Positions 53,638-62,850 of a stretch of 64,000 nt of DNA are shown here, piece after piece. The DNA is taken from assembly GCA_040255215.1 (NCBI GenBank), contig JBDZUM010000004.1, positions 1 to 64,000 of the forward strand. The letters are read 5' to 3'. The first letter of the stretch is position 1; every line of letters begins with the position of its first letter. Position numbers and translations under genes: made by a program. This DNA is from JAQSWP01 sp040255215. GTDB taxonomy: Bacteria > Pseudomonadota > Alphaproteobacteria > Reyranellales > JAQSWP01. The notes under the pieces are model-generated. The model had not been told where the DNA came from and made no database searches. It was given only the letters and a program-made list of their open reading frames with translations.

Positions 53638-54636
53638 ATGCGGAAACTTATGGTTCTGGCCGTTGCGGCCGCTGTGGCGTTTGGCGGCGGCATCGCTTCG
53701 GCGGCCGATCCGATCGTCATCAAGTTCAGTCACGTCGTCGCCGACAATACGCCCAAGGGCTACGGCGCTCTCCTTTTCAAGGAAATGGTGGAGAAGAAGC
53801 TCGCCGGCAAGGTCAAGGTCGAGGTCTATCCGAATTCGCAGCTGTTCGGCGATGCCAAGGAGATGGAAGCGCTGCTGCTCGGCGACGTGCAGATCATCGC
53901 CCCGTCGCTGTCGAAATTCGGCAAGTTCACCAAGAAGCTGCAGGTGTTCGACCTGCCCTTCCTGTTCGACGACGTGGCGGCGATCGATCGCTTCCAGACC
54001 GGTCCGATCGGCAAGGCGATGCTGACCTCGATGGCCGACAAGGGCTATACCGGCCTCGGCTTCTGGCACAACGGCATGAAGCAGATGTCGGCCAACAAGG
54101 AGCTGCGCCTGCCGAGCGACGCCAAGGGGCTGAAGTTCCGCATCCAGCCCTCGAACGTCCTTGAGGAGCAGTTCAAGGCGCTCGATGCCAATCCGCAGAA
54201 GATGGCCTTCGCCGAAGTCTATCAGGCGCTGCAGACCGGCGTGGTCGACGGCCAGGAGAACACCTGGTCGAACATCTACACCCAGAAGTTCTTCGAGGTG
54301 CAGAAGGCGTTCACCGAAACCAACCATGGCGTCGTCGACTACATGGTGGTGACCAACACCAAGTTCTGGACCGGCCTGCCGGCGGACATCCGCTCCGAGC
54401 TGGACAAGATCATGGCCGAAGTCACCAAGGCGGTGAACAAGCGGGCCGACGACGACAACGCCGAAGCGCGCAAGAAGGTCGTCGACAGCGGCGCCACCAA
54501 GATCATCACCCTGAACGCCAAGGAAAAGGCCGCCTGGCGCGAGGCGATGAAGCCGGTGTGGGACAAGTTCGAGGACGGCATCGGCAAGGACACGCTGGAC
54601 GCCGCTCAGGCCGCGAACGCCAAGAAGACCAACTGA
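53638..54636 (+). CDS. dctP: TRAP transporter solute-binding protein (DctP)
   Basis: A periplasmic binding protein of 332 residues with a signal peptide (about 1-21), then IKFSHVVADNTPKG and the Arg-containing binding region FRIQPSNVLEEQFKAL typical of C4-dicarboxylate and related carboxylic-acid binders. GGGAGGA precedes the ATG at 53638. It supplies substrate to DctQM encoded downstream. The ligand is not certain but is probably a dicarboxylate. Confidence 0.94.
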   Translation: MRKLMVLAVAAAVAFGGGIASAADPIVIKFSHVVADNTPKGYGALLFKEMVEKKLAGKVKVEVYPNSQLFGDAKEMEALLLGDVQIIAPSLSKFGKFTKKLQVFDLPFLFDDVAAIDRFQTGPIGKAMLTSMADKGYTGLGFWHNGMKQMSANKELRLPSDAKGLKFRIQPSNVLEEQFKALDANPQKMAFAEVYQALQTGVVDGQENTWSNIYTQKFFEVQKAFTETNHGVVDYMVVTNTKFWTGLPADIRSELDKIMAEVTKAVNKRADDDNAEARKKVVDSGATKIITLNAKEKAAWREAMKPVWDKFEDGIGKDTLDAAQAANAKKTN

Positions 54637-54668
54637 GCGTCGCGGTCCGATAGGCGTCTGGCCGCGCC

Positions 54669-55208
54669 ATGCTGGCCAGGGCATTTGAACGGCTGGAGGA
54701 GGGCTTGATCGCCCTCCTCCTCGCCCTCATGACGCTCATTACCTTCAGCCAGGTCGTCATGCGCTACGTCTTCAACGACGGGCTGACCTGGGCGCTTGAA
54801 GCCACCATGTACATGTTCGGGTGGCTGATCTTCATCGGCATTTCCTACGGCGTGCGCATCAGCAGCCATATCGGCGTCGACGCGCTCGTTCGCCTGCTGC
54901 CGCCCGCCGGCCAGCGTATCGCCGGGTTGCTGGCGATCGCGCTGTCGCTGCTCTATGCCGGCCTCGTTCTCTACGGCGGCTACGTCTACACCGACACCAT
55001 GCACACGCTCGGTGTCGAAGCCGAAGACCTGCCGATCGAACGTTGGCTGCTGGTCATCATCGTGCCGATCGGCATGGCGTTGATGGTGATCCGCCTGCTG
55101 CAAGCCGGATGGGCGATCGCGACGGGTCGCACCAGCGGCATGAAACTCGCCGACGAGGCGCGCGAGACGATCTCGCAGTTCAAGAACGACGGAGAGAGCG
55201 CGCGATGA
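54669..55208 (+). CDS. dctQ: TRAP transporter small permease (DctQ)
   Basis: A 179-residue membrane protein with four hydrophobic segments (about 16-36, 49-69, 82-104 and 125-145), the standard DctQ topology. It overlaps dctM by 4 bases. Confidence 0.93.
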   Translation: MLARAFERLEEGLIALLLALMTLITFSQVVMRYVFNDGLTWALEATMYMFGWLIFIGISYGVRISSHIGVDALVRLLPPAGQRIAGLLAIALSLLYAGLVLYGGYVYTDTMHTLGVEAEDLPIERWLLVIIVPIGMALMVIRLLQAGWAIATGRTSGMKLADEARETISQFKNDGESAR

Positions 55209-56506
55209 CGACCGCCTTCCTCTTCGTCTCGCTGTTCGTGTTCATGTTCCTCGGCATGCCGATCGCCATTTCGCTCGGCCTGGCCAGCGTGCTGACCATC
55301 CTGTTCTTCGCCAACGACACGCTGGCGTCGCTGGCGCTGAAGCTGTTCGACACGGCGCACCACTACACGCTGCTGGCCATCCCCTTCTTCATCCTGTCCG
55401 GCATGCTGCTGACCACCGGCGGTGTCGCCCGCCGCCTGATCCGCTTCGCCAATACCTGCGTCGGCCACCTGCCGGGCGGCCTCGCCATCGCCAGTGTGCT
55501 GGCCTGCATGCTGTTCGCGGCCATTTCCGGCTCCTCCCCCGCCACCGTGGTGGCGATCGGCAGCATCGTGATCGGCGGCATGGTCCAGCATGGTTACTCC
55601 AAGGGCTTCGCCGCCGGCGTCATCGCCAATGCCGGCACGCTGGGCATCCTCGTGCCGCCCTCGATCGTCATGGTGGTCTACGCCGCGGCGACCAACGTTT
55701 CCGTCGGCCGCATGTTCCTGGCCGGCATCATCCCAGGCATCATTCTCGGCGTCATGATGATGGTGTGCGTCTATCTCGCCGCCCGCCACAAGAAGATCCC
55801 GCTGCAGCCGCGCGCCAGCTTGCGCGAGATCGTCGCCGCCGGTTCGGACGCCATCTGGGGCCTGCTGCTGATCTTCGTCATCATGGGCGGCATCTATTCC
55901 GGCGCCTTCACGCCCACCGAAGCCGCCGCCGTGGCGGTGATCTACGCGCTGATCGTCGCCGTGGTGATCTACCGCGACCTGAGCTGGCTGGAGGTGCCCA
56001 AGGTGCTGGTCGAGGCCGGCAAGGTCACGGTGATGCTCATGTTCATCATCGCCAATGCCTTCCTGTTCGCCCATGTGCTGACCACCGAGCGCATTCCGCA
56101 GGAGATTTCCGAGCTGATCCTGCGCAACGACCTCGAGCCGTGGATGTTCCTGGTCGTGGTCAACATCCTGCTGCTGGTGGCCGGCAACTTCATGGAACCG
56201 TCGGCGATCATGCTGATCCTGGCGCCGATCCTGTTCCCGATCGCCGTGCGCCTGGGCATCGATCCGATCCATCTCGGCATCATCTTCGTGGTCAACATGG
56301 AGATCGGCATGATCACGCCGCCGGTCGGGCTCAACCTGTTCGTGACCTCGGGCGTCACGGGCGAGAGCCTGCCCTGGGTGGTGCGTCACGCCATCCCGTG
56401 GACCGGCATCCTGATCATCTTCCTGATCTTCATCACCTACGTGCCGGTCGTATCGACCTTCCTGCCCGATTTCTTCTTCGGGCCCGAGCAGGTGCGGCTG
56501 AAATAG
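55205..56506 (+). CDS. dctM: TRAP transporter large permease (DctM)
   Basis: A 433-residue ion-coupled permease with about 12 membrane spans and conserved motifs such as ISGSSPATVVAIGSI and TPPVGLNLFV. With DctP and DctQ it forms a sodium-coupled high-affinity importer. Its stop lies 4 bp from the convergent ftsB. Confidence 0.95.
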   Translation: MTTAFLFVSLFVFMFLGMPIAISLGLASVLTILFFANDTLASLALKLFDTAHHYTLLAIPFFILSGMLLTTGGVARRLIRFANTCVGHLPGGLAIASVLACMLFAAISGSSPATVVAIGSIVIGGMVQHGYSKGFAAGVIANAGTLGILVPPSIVMVVYAAATNVSVGRMFLAGIIPGIILGVMMMVCVYLAARHKKIPLQPRASLREIVAAGSDAIWGLLLIFVIMGGIYSGAFTPTEAAAVAVIYALIVAVVIYRDLSWLEVPKVLVEAGKVTVMLMFIIANAFLFAHVLTTERIPQEISELILRNDLEPWMFLVVVNILLLVAGNFMEPSAIMLILAPILFPIAVRLGIDPIHLGIIFVVNMEIGMITPPVGLNLFVTSGVTGESLPWVVRHAIPWTGILIIFLIFITYVPVVSTFLPDFFFGPEQVRLK

Positions 56507-56510
56507 CGGT

Positions 56511-56828
56511 TCAGCGGCGGCGCAGCGGGACGATGACCTCGTCCGGCCGCGCCACGTTCAGCATGGCGCGGGCACGTTCGTCGAGCATGTCGGGATCGAG
56601 GCTGGCGCTGCGCAGCAGAGCCACGCGCCGCTCCCAGGCGCCGCGCGTCGCATCGGTCTCGGCCAGCGCCTCCTCGGCGCGGACGATTTCCTGTTTCAGG
56701 TGGATATAGGCGAAAACGCCGCGATCGCCGTGCATGACGTGATAGGCGAGATAGCCGAACACCACGGCAAAAAACAGCGGCAGCAAGAGATGCCGCTGGC
56801 GTTTGCGCAGTTCGACCATGATTCCCAT
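56511..56828 (-). CDS. ftsB: Cell-division protein FtsB (DivIC family)
   Basis: A 105-residue bitopic protein with a membrane segment at about 13-31 and a periplasmic coiled coil (about 35-75). It bridges FtsL and FtsQ in the divisome. It lies next to eno, the usual alphaproteobacterial neighbour, while pdhA, its usual other neighbour, is separated by the TRAP operon. Confidence 0.9.
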   Translation of the reverse strand: MGIMVELRKRQRHLLLPLFFAVVFGYLAYHVMHGDRGVFAYIHLKQEIVRAEEALAETDATRGAWERRVALLRSASLDPDMLDERARAMLNVARPDEVIVPLRRR

Positions 56829-56918
56829 CGCATCAGAGAATCAGAGCCTTCGTCCGCAGTCAAGAGAAACCGACTGAGAGACGCGCCCTATGCTGCCGTC
56901 CTGCAACGGTTTTTCGGG

Positions 56919-58205
56919 TTATCCACCGTGGGAGCGCAGGACCGACCGGCCGGCATAGGTGGCGACGCCGCCCAGCTGCTCCTCGATCCGCAGCAACTGG
57001 TTGTACTTGGCGAGCCGGTCCGAGCGCGACAGCGAGCCGGTCTTGATCTGCCCGCAATTGGTCGCGACGGCGAGGTCGGCAATGGTGGAATCCTCGGTTT
57101 CGCCCGAGCGATGCGACATCACGGCCGTGTAGGCGGCGCGCTGCGCCATCGACACCGCTTCCATGGTCTCGCTCAGCGAACCGATCTGGTTGACCTTGAC
57201 CAGGATCGAATTGGCGGTGGCCGACGCGATGCCCTGGGCCAGTCGCTTGGGGTTGGTGACGAACAGGTCGTCGCCGACCAGCTGCACGCGCCGGCCCAGC
57301 GATTCGGTCAGCGCCTTCCAGCCGTCCCAGTCGTCCTCCGCCATGCCGTCCTCGATCGAGACGATGGGGAAGCGCTGGCAGAGATTGGCCAGGTAGTCGA
57401 CCATGCCGTCGCTGTCGAGCGTCTCGCCCTCGCCTTCCAGGTGATAGCGGCCCTGCTTGTAGAACTCGGTCGAGGCGGCATCGAGCGCCAGCACCACGTC
57501 GTCGCCCGGCTTGTAGCCGGCCATTTCGATGGCCTGCATGATGAAGCCCAGCGCCTCGTCGGCCGAGGCGAGATTGGGCGCGAAACCGCCCTCGTCGCCG
57601 ACATTGGTGCCGTGGCCGGCATCGTGCAGCTTCTTCTTCAACGCCTGGAACACCTCGGCACCCATGCGCAGCCCCTCGGCGAAGCTCGGCGCGCCGACCG
57701 GCATGATCATGAATTCCTGGATGTCGATCGGATTGTCGGCATGCGCGCCGCCGTTGATGATGTTCATCAGCGGCACCGGCAGGGTGGCGGCCTGGCTGCC
57801 GCCGACGTAGCGGTAGAGCGGCAGGCCGGCATCGGTCGCCGCCGCCTTCGCCACCGCCAGCGAGATGCCGAGGACGGCGTTGGCGCCCAGCCGGCCCTTG
57901 TTGGCCGTGCCGTCGAGCTCGATCATCATCCGGTCGATATGCAGCTGGTCGCGCGCATCCTGGCCGGACAGCGCGTCGAACAGCTCGCCGTTGACCGCCG
58001 CCACCGCCTTCAGCACGCCCTTGCCGCCATAGCGGCTCTTGTCGCCGTCGCGCAGCTCGACCGCCTCGTGCGCCCCGGTCGAGGCGCCCGACGGCACCGC
58101 CGCCCGGCCCACCACGCCGCTTTCCAGCGTCACGTCGACTTCAACGGTCGGATTGCCGCGGCTGTCGAGAATTTCACGGGCAACGATATCGACGATGGCG
58201 CTCAT
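56919..58205 (-). CDS. eno: Enolase
   Basis: A 428-residue glycolytic enzyme, 2-phosphoglycerate to PEP, with the N-terminal EILDSRGNPTVEV, metal-binding Asp and Glu (SIEDGMAEDDWDGW) and the signature VNQIGSLSETMEA. The ATG at 58205 matches the family start; the long upstream extension is spurious. Confidence 0.98.
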   Translation of the reverse strand: MSAIVDIVAREILDSRGNPTVEVDVTLESGVVGRAAVPSGASTGAHEAVELRDGDKSRYGGKGVLKAVAAVNGELFDALSGQDARDQLHIDRMMIELDGTANKGRLGANAVLGISLAVAKAAATDAGLPLYRYVGGSQAATLPVPLMNIINGGAHADNPIDIQEFMIMPVGAPSFAEGLRMGAEVFQALKKKLHDAGHGTNVGDEGGFAPNLASADEALGFIMQAIEMAGYKPGDDVVLALDAASTEFYKQGRYHLEGEGETLDSDGMVDYLANLCQRFPIVSIEDGMAEDDWDGWKALTESLGRRVQLVGDDLFVTNPKRLAQGIASATANSILVKVNQIGSLSETMEAVSMAQRAAYTAVMSHRSGETEDSTIADLAVATNCGQIKTGSLSRSDRLAKYNQLLRIEEQLGGVATYAGRSVLRSHGG

Positions 58206-58282
58206 GGGACTCCCTCGGTTTGGCGCGGGTTTCTTAGCGCCGGCGTCGGGTGATGGCAAGGATGCCAGCGCCGCCAGACGCC

Positions 58283-58981
58283 CTATCGCTTCGGGATATG
58301 CGGTTTCAGGGCGCGGTCGAGCCCGGCCAGGGCGTTCGTTACGTCGAAATAGAGATCGAAGCTTTCCGCCGGCCTCTCCCTCGATGATACCTGCCAAACG
58401 TCGTAGGTCCGGCCGCCGTATTCCATCAGTCTCTGCACGCCGCGACGCAATTGCCACGCTTCCATCATGTCGTACTCCTCGATGATGTTCACGACCTCGA
58501 AGGCAGTCGCTGGCGACCGACCGTTGCGGCCCGCTGTTACGGCACGAAATATTTGTCGATAGGTCGTCTGATGGAACGCTTTGCGCCGCTGGTCGCCTTT
58601 CATGTCGTAGACCACGGTAGCCATGACATGCGTGTGTATCCGCACGTAGCATTCGTCGAGCATGCGCTCGAGCAGCCGCTCTGCCTCGACAAAATCGCCT
58701 CTCGTTGCGGCAGCCTGGACCGCATGATCGTGCTCGTTTATCCGAATGTAGCCCGAATAGTCCGGTCGGCTGACATAAGCGCGTCTCATGGCGGAGAAAT
58801 CGACCGTCATGGGATCTGACTTGGCCATTGCCAGAAGCCTGGAGTATTCGTCGGGCTGCTGTCCCGTCGCCGGATTCGCAAATGACAACAGCCCCGTCAG
58901 AATGGCCGCCACGATCATCAGCGCATGATACGGGACGACGCCGCGACTGCTTCCAAGGCGCCGTGGGTCGACGATTGTCAT
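58283..58981 (-). CDS. Exported DUF4919-like hypothetical protein, 232 aa
   Basis: The N-terminus has a hydrophobic export or anchor segment (about 20-40), followed by a domain with the pattern EYSRLLAMAKSDPMTVDFSA and then a Tyr/Arg pair, recalling DUF4919. The role is unknown. Codon use appears less GC-biased than that of neighbours, which may signal transfer. The start (58981) follows GGAAGG. It lies between eno and a methyltransferase gene. Confidence 0.65.
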   Translation of the reverse strand: MTIVDPRRLGSSRGVVPYHALMIVAAILTGLLSFANPATGQQPDEYSRLLAMAKSDPMTVDFSAMRRAYVSRPDYSGYIRINEHDHAVQAAATRGDFVEAERLLERMLDECYVRIHTHVMATVVYDMKGDQRRKAFHQTTYRQIFRAVTAGRNGRSPATAFEVVNIIEEYDMMEAWQLRRGVQRLMEYGGRTYDVWQVSSRERPAESFDLYFDVTNALAGLDRALKPHIPKR

Positions 58982-59017
58982 TCGATGCCCTTCCGTTGCC
59001 TGCACTGATGTCGCTGC

Positions 59018-59743
59018 TCAGGATCTGTTCCGGCCGGCCGGGCTAAGGGCCTCGACGACCATCGTCTCGAACCGGTTGGCCGCTTCCGACACGACGTCGC
59101 CATGCTGCTCCATGCCGCGCAACGCCGCATGCGGGCTGTCGCCGATTTCGCGGAACTGCACGTCCTCGAACCCGGCGTTCTCCAGCAGGTCGCGCAATGT
59201 CGGCGCGTCGTAGACGAACGTATGGCCCCACCAGCGCATGGCGCGGTTGAGGACGAAGCTTGCTCGGTTGCCGACATGCTCGCCGAACAGGCCGTTGTTC
59301 CAGTCGACATAGGCCTGAGCCTCGGCATCCAGCGGTTCGCACACCAGCCGCGCCAGCCTGACGAGATCGGGCGTCGCGATCCGGAACACGCCGCCCGGCC
59401 GCAGCACCCGGAGGACTTCGCCGGCCAGCGCCTGGCCCTGGCGGTAGTCGACATGCTCGATCATGTGTTCGGCGAAGACGTAGGCGAGCGAACCGTCCGG
59501 AAAGGGCAGACGTTTCGTGGCGTCGATTCTTATGGTTTCGGGATCGCGCGGATCGAGATCGCTGGACAGCCAGCCCGCGCGCCGCTGCCCGCCGGCGCCG
59601 ATTATGAGAGCGGGTTCGGCTGCGTTGCGCAGATAGGCGTCGATGTAGCGCTGCCGGATCGCCATCTGGTGCAGGCGCTTGAACGGCGCGGTCGCGGCAT
59701 GCAGACGGTTGCGGAAGATTTGCTCAAGGCGGCTCGATGCCAT
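59018..59743 (-). CDS. Class I SAM-dependent methyltransferase, 241 aa
   Basis: A Rossmann-like methyltransferase with IGAGGQRRAGW (motif I region), a DATKRLPFPDGSLAYVFAEHMIEH-type motif split over about 75-100, and LRPGGVFRIATP (motif IV). Members act on small molecules or sugars of cell-surface polymers. The substrate is unknown. It lies 19 bp from kdsA, so a link to lipopolysaccharide sugars is possible. Confidence 0.82.
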   Translation of the reverse strand: MASSRLEQIFRNRLHAATAPFKRLHQMAIRQRYIDAYLRNAAEPALIIGAGGQRRAGWLSSDLDPRDPETIRIDATKRLPFPDGSLAYVFAEHMIEHVDYRQGQALAGEVLRVLRPGGVFRIATPDLVRLARLVCEPLDAEAQAYVDWNNGLFGEHVGNRASFVLNRAMRWWGHTFVYDAPTLRDLLENAGFEDVQFREIGDSPHAALRGMEQHGDVVSEAANRFETMVVEALSPAGRNRS

Positions 59744-59762
59744 CGCGCGCCGCCGTCCCGCC

Positions 59763-60605
59763 TCAGATCGAGACCGGCGTCGCCTTCGCCAGCCGATCGA
59801 AGGCCACCAGCGTTTCCAGCAGCGCCGGCATCTGCTTCAGCGGCACCATGTTGGGGCCGTCGGAGGGCGCCTTGTCGGGGTCCTGGTGCGTTTCCATGAA
59901 CACGGCCGCGACGCCGACCGCGATCGCCGCCCGCGCCAGCACCGGCACGAATTCGCGCTGGCCGCCCGAGGTCGTGCCCTGCCCGCCCGGCTGCTGCACC
60001 GAATGGGTGGCGTCGAACACCACCGGGTAGCCGCTTTGCGCCATGATCGGCAGGCCGCGCATGTCGGACACCAGCGTGTTGTAGCCGAACGACGCGCCGC
60101 GCTCGGTCTGCAGCACGTTGTGGTTGCCGGTCGAGGCGATCTTGGCGACCACGTTCTTCATGTCCCAGGGCGCCAGGAACTGGCCTTTCTTGACGTTGAC
60201 CGCCTTGCCCGTCTTGCCAGCCGCGAGCAGCAGATCGGTCTGGCGGCACAGGAAGGCCGGGATCTGCAGCACGTCGACCGCCTGCGCCGCTCGCGCGCAT
60301 TGCTCGGCTTCGTGCACGTCGGTCAGCACCGGCAGGCCGGTCGCCTCGCGCACTTCAGCCAGCACGTCGAGCCCCAGGTCGAGACCCAGCCCGCGCGCGG
60401 TCTGCGCCGAGGTGCGGTTGGCCTTGTCAAAGCTCGACTTGTAGATCAGCCCGATGCCCAGCCTGCCAGCCATTTCCTTCAGCGCCGACGCCGTCTCCAG
60501 CGCATGCGCTTTGCTCTCGATCTGGCAAGGCCCCGCGATCAGCGCGAAAGGCTTGTCGTTGGCGATCTCGATATTGCCGACGGTGACGGTGCGCGTCTCT
60601 GCCAT
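59763..60605 (-). CDS. kdsA: 3-deoxy-8-phosphooctulonate synthase (KDO-8-P synthase)
   Basis: A 280-residue aldolase combining PEP and arabinose-5-phosphate. Motifs are AGPCQIES, IYKSSFDKANR, LTDVHEAEQC and FDATHSVQQPGG. It supplies KDO for lipopolysaccharide. It follows pyrG by 12 bp. Confidence 0.97.
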   Translation of the reverse strand: MAETRTVTVGNIEIANDKPFALIAGPCQIESKAHALETASALKEMAGRLGIGLIYKSSFDKANRTSAQTARGLGLDLGLDVLAEVREATGLPVLTDVHEAEQCARAAQAVDVLQIPAFLCRQTDLLLAAGKTGKAVNVKKGQFLAPWDMKNVVAKIASTGNHNVLQTERGASFGYNTLVSDMRGLPIMAQSGYPVVFDATHSVQQPGGQGTTSGGQREFVPVLARAAIAVGVAAVFMETHQDPDKAPSDGPNMVPLKQMPALLETLVAFDRLAKATPVSI

Positions 60606-60617
60606 GGTCGATCCTGA

Positions 60618-62246
60618 CTAAACCAGCCGGCTCTGCTCGATCGCCGCCTTCACGAACGAGGTGAACAGCGGGTGCGGCTCGAACGGCTTGGATTTCAATT
60701 CGGGATGGTATTGTACGCCGACGAACCAGGGATGGCCCGGAATTTCCACGATCTCCGGCAGCACGCCGTCGGGCGACATGCCGGAGAACAGCAGGCCCGC
60801 CTTCTCCAGATCGTCCTTGAAGTTGATGTTGACCTCGTAGCGGTGACGATGGCGCTCGCTGATCGCCGTCGCGCCATAGATTTCATGCACCTTGGTGCCC
60901 GGCTTCAGCGCCGCCTCGTAGGCGCCCAGCCGCATGGTGCCGCCGAGATTGCCCGACGAACTGCGCCGCTCCAGCATGTTGCCGCGCAGCCATTCGGTCA
61001 TCAGGCCGACCACCGGCACCGCGCAGGGGCCGAATTCGCTCGACGAGGCGCCCTTCAGCCCCAGCAGGTTGCGGGCCGCCTCGATCACCGCCATCTGCAT
61101 GCCGAAGCAGATGCCGAAATAGGGCACGTTGCGCTCGCGCGCGAAGCGGGCAGCCTCGATCTTGCCTTCCGCGCCGCGTTCGCCGAAACCGCCGGGCACC
61201 AGGATGGCGTTGACGTGCTCCAGATGCACGACCGCGTCCTCGCGCTCGAAGATCTCCGAATCGATCCATTCGACGTTGACGCGCACGTTGTTGGCGATGC
61301 CGCCATGCACCAGCGCCTCGCTCAGCGACTTGTAGGCGTCGCGCAGTATCGTGTACTTGCCGACGATGGCGACGCTGACCTCGCCTTCGGGCTCGCGCAC
61401 GCGCGTCACGATGTTCTGCCAGGTCGCCAGTTGCGGCTCGACATCGTCGGGCAGGCCGAAATGGCGGCACACCTGGCGGTCGAAACCTTCCTCGTGATAG
61501 GCGATCGGCACAGCGTAGATCGTGTCGACGTCGAGCGCCTGGATGACGTTGTCCGGCGGCACGTTGCAGAACAGCGCGATCTTGCGCCGCTCGTTGGGCG
61601 GGATTTCGCGGTCGGAGCGGCACAGCAGCAGGTCGGGCTGGATGCCGACGCTGAGCAGTTCCTTGACCGAATGCTGCGTCGGCTTGGTCTTCAGCTCCCC
61701 CGCCGTTGGCACGTAGGGCAGCAGGGTCAGATGCACGAACATCGCCCGCTGGCGACCCAGCTCGTTGCCAAGCTGGCGGATCGCCTCGAGGAACGGCAGG
61801 CCTTCGATGTCGCCCACCGTGCCGCCGATCTCGCACAGCACGAAATCCTCGTCCTTGACGTCTGCCAGGACGAATTCCTTGATCGCGTCGGTGACGTGCG
61901 GAATGACCTGCACCGTGGCGCCAAGATAGTCGCCGCGGCGCTCGCGCTGGATGACGTTGGAATAGATGCGGCCGGTGGTGACGTTGTCGCTCTGGCGCGC
62001 GTTGACGCCGGTGAAGCGCTCGTAATGGCCGAGATCGAGATCGGTTTCCGCCCCGTCGTCGGTGACGAACACCTCGCCGTGCTGGTACGGGCTCATCGTG
62101 CCCGGATCGACGTTGAGATACGGGTCGAGCTTGCGCAGGCGGACCTTGTAGCCACGCGCCTGGAGCAAGGCGCCGAGCGCCGCCGAGGAGAGACCTTTGC
62201 CGAGGGATGAAACCACGCCGCCGGTGATGAAGATGAACCGCGCCAT
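60618..62246 (-). CDS. pyrG: CTP synthase
   Basis: A 542-residue enzyme with the N-terminal synthetase domain (FITGGVVSSLGKG) and a C-terminal class I glutaminase (nucleophile Cys in GICFGMQ, later His-Pro-Glu in YHPEL). It converts UTP to CTP. The ATG at 62246 matches the family. Confidence 0.98.
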   Translation of the reverse strand: MARFIFITGGVVSSLGKGLSSAALGALLQARGYKVRLRKLDPYLNVDPGTMSPYQHGEVFVTDDGAETDLDLGHYERFTGVNARQSDNVTTGRIYSNVIQRERRGDYLGATVQVIPHVTDAIKEFVLADVKDEDFVLCEIGGTVGDIEGLPFLEAIRQLGNELGRQRAMFVHLTLLPYVPTAGELKTKPTQHSVKELLSVGIQPDLLLCRSDREIPPNERRKIALFCNVPPDNVIQALDVDTIYAVPIAYHEEGFDRQVCRHFGLPDDVEPQLATWQNIVTRVREPEGEVSVAIVGKYTILRDAYKSLSEALVHGGIANNVRVNVEWIDSEIFEREDAVVHLEHVNAILVPGGFGERGAEGKIEAARFARERNVPYFGICFGMQMAVIEAARNLLGLKGASSSEFGPCAVPVVGLMTEWLRGNMLERRSSSGNLGGTMRLGAYEAALKPGTKVHEIYGATAISERHRHRYEVNINFKDDLEKAGLLFSGMSPDGVLPEIVEIPGHPWFVGVQYHPELKSKPFEPHPLFTSFVKAAIEQSRLV

Positions 62247-62363
62247 GGGAGGACTATCTAACCGAAAGCGCTGTGCATAAGAAACCCCGACGTTCTGCAA
62301 CCAGGCCATGCGCTGGCGCGGCGGCCCTGGGGAGGGACGCCGGGCGTATGGCCGGAAGGAGCA

Positions 62364-62744
62364 TCAGCGGGTCGGCGCGCTGGGCGCGGGAGCCGGCGCC
62401 GGCGTGGCCGGGGTCGTGGGAGCGGCGCCCGGCGCGGGTGCTGCGCCCGTGCCCGACGGGGCCGGTGCGGTCGGCGCCGGGGTCGTGACCGGCGCCTGAT
62501 CGAAAATCGAGCCGCCGCCCGAGGTGCGGCCGGCCAGAATGGCCAGAGCCAGGCTGGTAAGGAAGAACAGCGTCGCCAGGATCGCCGTCAGTCTGGTCAG
62601 CAGATTGGCCGTGCCCCGGGTCGTCATAAGGCTGGCTTCGCTGCGCGCCATGCCCAGACCGCCGCCTTCGCTGCGCTGGAGCAGGATCGAGCCGATCATG
62701 GCGATCGCCAGAATGACGTGAATGATGAGCAGGACGTTCTGCAT
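62364..62744 (-). CDS. secG: Protein-translocase subunit SecG
   Basis: A 126-residue membrane protein with two hydrophobic segments (about 1-22 and 50-72), the conserved QRSEGGGLG loop and an unusually long Pro/Ala/Thr-rich tail (about 85-126). It supports SecYEG translocation. Confidence 0.92.
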   Translation of the reverse strand: MQNVLLIIHVILAIAMIGSILLQRSEGGGLGMARSEASLMTTRGTANLLTRLTAILATLFFLTSLALAILAGRTSGGGSIFDQAPVTTPAPTAPAPSGTGAAPAPGAAPTTPATPAPAPAPSAPTR

Positions 62745-62850
62745 GCTTCCTCGTGCGCCTTGGCCGCCAGCCGGCGGAAAATCCGCCAAACCGTTGCGGC
62801 CGCCGGGTATTTAGTCCTTTTGCGCCGCTTTGGCTAGTGCTGCGGACGCT

